From Clostridium aestuarii (GTDB taxonomy: Bacteria; Bacillota; Clostridia; Clostridiales; Clostridiaceae), in the NCBI RefSeq assembly GCF_026735135.1, contig NZ_JAPQER010000010.1, positions 1 to 47,273 on the forward strand: a stretch of 47,273 bases of DNA, read 5' to 3'. Each line of letters starts with the position of its first letter. Position 1 is the stretch's first letter. The notes beneath the pieces are model-generated. The model was not told the DNA's origin. It saw only the letters and a list, made by a program, of their open reading frames with translations, and did not search any database. The position numbers were made by a program, and so were the translations under genes. Shown one piece after another: positions 42,957 to 47,273 of the stretch.

Positions 42957-44135
42957 TTAAATTTTTTTAAGAGCTTCATCAAACTCATTAATTATGTCAT
43001 CAATATTTTCTAATCCAGTAGAAATTCTTAATAATCCTTTTGAAATACCTGCCTTTTCAAGTTCATCATCATTCATTGCTCTATGTGAAGTTCTTACTGG
43101 ATAAGAAAGTGATGTTGCAACTCCAGCAAGACTTGGAACAAACTTGATTGATTCTAATACTCTTATTAAATCACAAACAGCTTTCTCTCCACCTACCAAA
43201 TCTACACTTAACATTCCACCAAAAGCATTATTATTAAATATTTCTTTTGATAAATTGTATGATTCAGATGAAGTAAGTCCTGGATAATATACTTTTTTAA
43301 CCTTATCATGTTTTTGTAAATATTGTGCAAGCTTTAGTGCATTATCAGAATGTTGTTTAACTCTAAGATTTAGTGTTCTCAAACTTCTTGTTAAAATCCA
43401 ACTATCAAAAGGACTCATTGTAGGTCCATATATACATCCTGTATGACTAACTTTTTCTATTGTATCTTTATCTGATATAACAACTCCAGCCATTACATCA
43501 CTATGTCCACATAAATATTTTGTTGCACTATACACTACTATATCTGCACCTAACTTTAATGGTTGGCATACTACAGGTGTAGCAAATGTATTATCAACTA
43601 TTAACTTTGTATTATGTTTATGACAAATATCACTAATAGTTCTTATATCAGTAGTTTCCATTAAAGGATTTGAAATAGTTTCTACATAAACAAGTTTTGT
43701 ATTATTCTTAAAACATTCTTCTATATTATTCTTTTGTAAATCTATAAAAGTAACTTCTATATTAAATTTTTTCAATTCATCTCTTAAAAATTGAAAGCTT
43801 CCTCCGTATAAAACATTTCCAGCTATTATATGATCTCCTGATTTTACATGAGATATAATAGACATAGTAATAGCTGCCATACCTGAACCATAAACCTGTG
43901 CAGCTTGTCCTTCTTCTATACCTACCATTACATCCTTTAACACGTCATGTCCAGGATTACTAATTCTTGAATATATATATCCTGTATTTTCTCCATTATA
44001 TATTTCTTCTAATGTTTCAACATCATCAAAAGAAAACGATGAAGTCATATAAATTGGTGCAGTTTTAGGTATTGAAGCAGATTTTGGACTTTTTTCCCCT
44101 AAACGAACTAATCTTGTCATAATATTTTTTTGCAT
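42957..44135 (-). CDS. PLP-dependent sulfur amino acid lyase (methionine/cystathionine gamma-lyase family)
   Basis: A 392-residue Cys/Met-metabolism enzyme. The PLP Lys is in VYSATKYLCGHSDVMAG, the cofactor Asp in LIVDNTFATPV and the phosphate loop in YGSGMAAITMSI. It could cleave methionine, homocysteine, cystathionine or cysteine to a keto acid, ammonia and a thiol or sulfide. At the position of the Cys typical of methionine gamma-lyase (YGCT) it has Gly (LYGGSF), so methionine gamma-lyase is not assured. ATG at 44133-44135 follows GGAGG; a longer frame into the upstream gene has no ribosome site. It begins one base after the sigma-54 activator stop, so the two are one transcript. Confidence 0.9.
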   Translation of the reverse strand: MQKNIMTRLVRLGEKSPKSASIPKTAPIYMTSSFSFDDVETLEEIYNGENTGYIYSRISNPGHDVLKDVMVGIEEGQAAQVYGSGMAAITMSIISHVKSGDHIIAGNVLYGGSFQFLRDELKKFNIEVTFIDLQKNNIEECFKNNTKLVYVETISNPLMETTDIRTISDICHKHNTKLIVDNTFATPVVCQPLKLGADIVVYSATKYLCGHSDVMAGVVISDKDTIEKVSHTGCIYGPTMSPFDSWILTRSLRTLNLRVKQHSDNALKLAQYLQKHDKVKKVYYPGLTSSESYNLSKEIFNNNAFGGMLSVDLVGGEKAVCDLIRVLESIKFVPSLAGVATSLSYPVRTSHRAMNDDELEKAGISKGLLRISTGLENIDDIINEFDEALKKI

Positions 44136-44136
44136 T

Positions 44137-45699
44137 TTAATTCCTCCATTCAGAACAGTCAATATTATATTTTTTTATTCTGTTGATTAATAATGTGTGA
44201 CTAACGCCCAACATTTTTGCGCATTTTCTTATACTTTTGCTATTTTTTAATGATTCTATTATAATTTCTTTCTCAATTTTTCCCAAAGTTTCTTTAAGTG
44301 AAGTTGAGTTATTTGTATATCTTTTATCTGAGATTTTATTTAACGTTAAATCTTGTTCTGTGATTTCTCCTGTATAATTCAACGCTACAGTTCGCTCTAT
44401 TACATTTTGTAATTCTCTTACATTACCATTCCACTCATAATTTAATAACTTTTTTGAAGCATTAGGCGTTATTTCATTTATTTTTTTATTATATTTTTTT
44501 GAAAATTGTTTGACATAATATTCTACTAAAACTTTTATATCTTCCCTCCTTTCTCTTAACGGTGGAATTGTAAGGGTAAAAATATTAATTCTATAAAACA
44601 AATCTAGTCTAAACTGATTTGATTCTACCATTTCATTTAAATTTTTATTAGTTGCGGATATGATTCTTACATTAATATCATTTTCTTTATTGCTTCCAAG
44701 TTTTCTTATTTTTTTTTCTTGTAAAACTCTTAATAATTTAACTTGTAAGTGAGGAGGCATTTCACCAATTTCATCTAAAAAAATCGTTCCTCCATTAGCT
44801 ATTTCAAAAATACCCATTTTCCCATTATTTTTAGCACCAGTGAAGCTTCCTCCCTCATATCCAAAAAGTTCACTTTCCAGTAATTGATCTGGAATTGCTC
44901 CACAGTTAACTGCTACAAATGGCATATATGATCTACTGCTTAGATTGTGTATAGCTCTTGCAAATATCTCTTTTCCTGTTCCACTCTCACCCATAATTAA
45001 AACTGGAGAATCCGATTGTGAAAAAACTTTTGCATGCTTTATGGATTCAACTATCTTAGAGCTTTTACCTATAATATCATTAAATGTTATTTGATTATCA
45101 TACCTTTTAAGGTTTAATATTTCATTCATTCTCTTTGCATCTTGAAGAGTAATTACAAAACCGAGTAATATATTCTTTTCACTAATCATTGAATTAATAC
45201 TTATTAGATAATTTTTATTATTTATTTGTATTTCCAAGTCTATTACTTCATTAGATTTCTTGACGCTTTCCAAAGCTTTTTTGACTTTATTATAATAATT
45301 ATCTAATAATACAGATATCTTTTTATTTATAACTTCTATATCGCTAGTAAAGAAAATATTTTTCAAAGCATATTTATTTATATATTTGATCTTTTCATCT
45401 TTATTTAGTACAATAATTCCTTGCCATACAGTATCCATAATACTTTTAATTTCTATTTCCTTTTCTTCAACAGAAATTAAATTAATTTCTTTGATACTTT
45501 GAACACCATCTATTTCTAATATTTCTTTTTTAATCTTTTTCTGCATATTAGGTTCTAATTTTTGGAATTTAACATATACAACAAAAGTATAAACTTCCAT
45601 CCATGTTATATCTACTTTATATTTAACAAAAATTCCTGATATATCATATGTCATATTAGGTCTATCTATTGTTTTTATTTCAAGCCGTGAAATCTCCAT
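44137..45699 (-). CDS. Sigma-54-dependent activator with ACT and PAS domains (TyrR-like)
   Basis: A 520-residue activator. Residues about 1-75 resemble an ACT domain (SRLEIKTIDRPNMTYDISGI), suggesting amino-acid sensing. A PAS domain lies at about 85-190 (QGIIVLNKDEKIKYINKYAL). The AAA+ sigma-54 domain is at about 205-430, with Walker A GESGTGKE, GSFTGA and Walker B GGTIFLDEIGEM. A Fis-type HTH is at the C-terminus (SIRKCAKMLGVSHTLLINRI). ATG at 45697-45699 is supported by AGGAG eight bases upstream. Its start overlaps the FNT gene end by 20 bases and the lyase follows by one base, so it lies within the operon it probably activates. Confidence 0.92.
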   Translation of the reverse strand: MEISRLEIKTIDRPNMTYDISGIFVKYKVDITWMEVYTFVVYVKFQKLEPNMQKKIKKEILEIDGVQSIKEINLISVEEKEIEIKSIMDTVWQGIIVLNKDEKIKYINKYALKNIFFTSDIEVINKKISVLLDNYYNKVKKALESVKKSNEVIDLEIQINNKNYLISINSMISEKNILLGFVITLQDAKRMNEILNLKRYDNQITFNDIIGKSSKIVESIKHAKVFSQSDSPVLIMGESGTGKEIFARAIHNLSSRSYMPFVAVNCGAIPDQLLESELFGYEGGSFTGAKNNGKMGIFEIANGGTIFLDEIGEMPPHLQVKLLRVLQEKKIRKLGSNKENDINVRIISATNKNLNEMVESNQFRLDLFYRINIFTLTIPPLRERREDIKVLVEYYVKQFSKKYNKKINEITPNASKKLLNYEWNGNVRELQNVIERTVALNYTGEITEQDLTLNKISDKRYTNNSTSLKETLGKIEKEIIIESLKNSKSIRKCAKMLGVSHTLLINRIKKYNIDCSEWRN

Positions 45700-46531
45700 A
45701 TTTATCACTCCTGTTATTTTTCAATTCAGTACACTTATTTTCATTACAAAAACATTTATGGTGCATAATATAGTACACTGTACCTACCAAAAATGCTCCT
45801 CCTACTATATTTCCTAACGTAACTGGTAATAAATTTTTTAATATAAATGTTTGCCATGAAAAATATATTCCTTCATTAGCTCCAAGTATTATACCCATAG
45901 GTATAAAAAACATATTTGCAATACTATGTTCAAAACTATTTATGACAAAAGCACCTATAACATAAATAAACCCAATGATTTTTCCTGAAACTTCATCTGA
46001 TGACTCTCCAACTCTTACAGCTAAACAAACTAAAAAGTTACACAAAATTCCTCTTATAAATGCCTGACTAATTGTTAAGTTTAATTTTGATTTAGTGATA
46101 TTAATCATATATGTGCTGATTGACTTATCATCAAATATTCCTGTATGCAAAATTAAATATATAACTATTAAAGCTCCAATAAGATTAGATATATATACCA
46201 AAATCCAATTAGTAAATAATTTCTTAATATATTTTTTATTCTTGTAAATTGGTACTATATAAAGATTACTTCCAGTAAAAAGTTCACTTCCCGATAAAAC
46301 TATAAGAATTAAGCCTAAACTAAAAACTATTCCAAATATTAATTTGGTAAATCCATTTCCAAAATAAGAATTCATATCACAGCATACGGTTACTGAAGTA
46401 ACTGCTGCAAGACTAACAAAAATTCCTGCTAAAATCCCTCCTATAAAAATTTCCTTAGTTGGTTTTTCTAAAAAACAGATAGCTTTATTGTATAAACTTT
46501 TTGTTATTTCGTATGGTGTTTTCATTGTCAT
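45680..46531 (-). CDS. Formate/nitrite transporter family channel (possibly hydrosulfide)
   Basis: A 283-residue channel of the FNT family with six membrane helices and two re-entrant loops: IFIGGILAGIFVSLAAVTSV, LSGSELFTGSNLYIV, GILCNFLVCLAVRVG and the conserved His region NSFEHSIANMFFIPMGI. The C-terminus has HHKCFCNENKC. FNT proteins pass formate, nitrite or, in the clostridial HSC branch, hydrosulfide. Sequence alone does not decide, but the sulfur lyase in the operon makes hydrosulfide export attractive, with formate (from 2-oxobutyrate cleavage) as the alternative. The ATG at 46529-46531 follows AAAAGGA; a longer frame would cross the sigma-54 promoter. First gene of the operon. Confidence 0.9.
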   Translation of the reverse strand: MTMKTPYEITKSLYNKAICFLEKPTKEIFIGGILAGIFVSLAAVTSVTVCCDMNSYFGNGFTKLIFGIVFSLGLILIVLSGSELFTGSNLYIVPIYKNKKYIKKLFTNWILVYISNLIGALIVIYLILHTGIFDDKSISTYMINITKSKLNLTISQAFIRGILCNFLVCLAVRVGESSDEVSGKIIGFIYVIGAFVINSFEHSIANMFFIPMGIILGANEGIYFSWQTFILKNLLPVTLGNIVGGAFLVGTVYYIMHHKCFCNENKCTELKNNRSDKYGDFTA

Positions 46532-46580
46532 CAACGTCCTTTTAAATTTTTTAATACTTATACCTTGAATTAATATTAAA

Positions 46581-46597
46581 AGCAAATTCTATGCCAA
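46581..46597 (-). promoter_or_regulatory. Sigma-54 promoter of the FNT-activator-lyase-nhaC operon
   Basis: The minus strand reads TTGGCATAGAATTTGCT, a full -24/-12 match with GG and GC 12 bases apart. Initiation near 46571 leaves about 40 bases to the FNT ATG. Confidence 0.92.
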
Positions 46598-46646
46598 ACT
46601 AAATCCTTGATTTTATCACCCCTTTCAAATATCGTGTTAAAATATT

Positions 46647-46730
46647 TGGTTTAATTTTAAACCATAATTGTAAAACAACCAATTACTCAAAGTATACGTG
46701 GTTTAATTTTAACACAGTGGTTTAATTTTA
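46647..46730. promoter_or_regulatory. Three repeats upstream of the FNT promoter, candidate activator sites
   Basis: TGGTTTAATTTTA occurs at 46647-46659, 46699-46711 and 46718-46730, about 53, 105 and 124 bases from the -24 element. The second is part of GTGGTTTAATTTTAACAC and the first of GGTTTAATTTTAAACC, both near-palindromes, as expected for the Fis-type HTH of the activator. Confidence 0.6.
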
Positions 46731-46736
46731 TTCCAT

Positions 46737-46822
46737 TTTATTCTCTATAATTAATTTAGGCATCTAAAAAAAATACCAATTTATTCTCTATAATTAATTT
46801 AGGCATCTAAAAAAAATACCAA
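46737..46822. repeat. Exact tandem duplication of 43 bases
   Basis: The unit at 46737-46779 is repeated without change at 46780-46822 (each begins TTTATTCTCTATAATTAATT and ends AAAAATACCAA). The second unit's AGGCATCTA can pair with AAGATGCCT at 46849-46857, so the duplication gives two possible partners for one hairpin arm. The rest of 46858-46972 shows nothing else. Confidence 0.85.
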
Positions 46823-46972
46823 ATCAAAAATATGACAGATATTTTTTAAAGATGCCTTATCTAATATACTTAATTATATTTTTAAGTAAATAACTTAGAA
46901 AAAGTGATTTTATATAACATACACAAACCACTTACAATAACCATTAGATAAAATTATAAAAATAAGTAATAT

Positions 46973-47003
46973 AAAAACCCCATATATAAACATGAGGTTT
47001 TTT
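46973..47003. terminator. Hairpin with U-rich end, possible terminator
   Basis: AAAAACCCCAT and ATGAGGTTTTT pair with one mismatch around a short loop; T-rich on the plus strand. No plus-strand gene ends here, so it may be a remnant or act on minus-strand read-through. Confidence 0.4.
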
Positions 47004-47032
47004 AGAATATCTAATATATTATTTGAAAATCA

Positions 47033-47067
47033 AAAGAACTCTAACTACATAAGTAGTTAGAGTTCTT

Positions 47068-47068
<1 letters not shown>
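47033..47068 (-). terminator. Terminator after tRNA-Phe copy 2
   Basis: AAAGAACTCTAACTAC and GTAGTTAGAGTTCTTT pair directly after the tRNA's CCA end, nearly the same hairpin as at 37905-37937. Confidence 0.9.
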
Positions 47069-47143
<75 letters not shown>

Positions 47144-47149
47144 AAATTA

Positions 47150-47266
47150 CCTGGCAGCGACCTACTCTTCCACATCGTCTCCAATGCAGTACCATCGGCG
47201 CTTTGAAGCTTAACCTGCGTGTTCGGAATGGGAACGGGTGTTACCTTCAAGCCATAACCACCAGAT
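47150..47266 (-). rRNA. rrf: 5S ribosomal RNA at the right edge
   Basis: Identical over 117 bases to the 5S at 36766-36882. The sequence beyond 47266 differs from that copy (ATGACATAT versus CTTTAAGAA on the plus strand), so the upstream contexts are different and a 23S gene may lie just outside the window. Confidence 0.96.
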
Positions 47267-47273
47267 GACATAT

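Noticed and set aside
46737..46822. CRISPR array
   Set aside because: The two 43-base units abut directly with no spacers and occur only twice.

Overview
The window is A+T-rich (about 25-30% G+C in most genes), has strong GGAGG-type ribosome binding sites, and carries a typical Clostridium gene set, so it most likely comes from a Clostridium sensu stricto chromosome. It is bounded by two ribosomal RNA loci read on the minus strand: the 5' end of a 16S gene at the left edge, and a 5S-tRNA-Phe pair at the right edge. A stand-alone 5S-tRNA-Lys unit and a single tRNA-Phe lie between them. Nearly all genes are on the minus strand, in line with the rRNA.

Layout. 0-3.4 kb: 16S leader, a glycine-riboswitch-controlled EamA exporter, a parvulin foldase and a small HTH regulator behind a palindromic operator. 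3.5-4.4 kb: a frameshifted methyltransferase. 4.5-15.1 kb: two convergent-facing sigma-54 operons around a sigma-54 activator. They encode PTS EIIB, EIIC, EIIA, a dipeptidase, aspartate ammonia-lyase, glycosylasparaginase, CutC, NagA and NagB. 15.5-16.1 kb: decayed acyl-CoA genes. 16.3-19.1 kb: a pentapeptide-repeat protein and a diguanylate cyclase. 19.4-22.4 kb: methyltransferase, CPBP protease, membrane protein and a second HTH regulator, with the regulator and methyltransferase being paralogues of the 2.9-4.4 kb genes. 22.5-29.0 kb: a G+C-richer block (MFS carrier, amidohydrolase, LytTR regulator, composite hybrid kinase), probably acquired. 29.4-36.4 kb: two-component system, three-gene ABC transporter, DUF1540 peptide, anti-sigma and ECF sigma factor. 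36.6-38.1 kb: 5S, tRNA-Lys, a lipoprotein and tRNA-Phe, with consensus promoters. 38.2-41.0 kb: a second two-component system and a methyltransferase. 41.4-46.6 kb: a third sigma-54 operon (FNT channel, ACT-PAS-AAA+ activator, PLP-dependent sulfur lyase, NhaC antiporter).

Main functional reading. The 4.5-15 kb genes form a complete inferred route for GlcNAc-asparagine or its small peptides. The PTS would import and 6-phosphorylate the sugar, PepV trim attached residues, the asparaginase split the Asn-GlcNAc bond, AspA turn aspartate into fumarate and ammonia, and NagA and NagB turn GlcNAc-6-P into fructose-6-P. Both operons have textbook -24/-12 promoters with matching upstream inverted repeats, and the activator gene sits between them. 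This linkage is inferred from gene content and sites, not tested. The 41-46.6 kb operon has the same kind of promoter and looks like sulfur-amino-acid catabolism with anion export.
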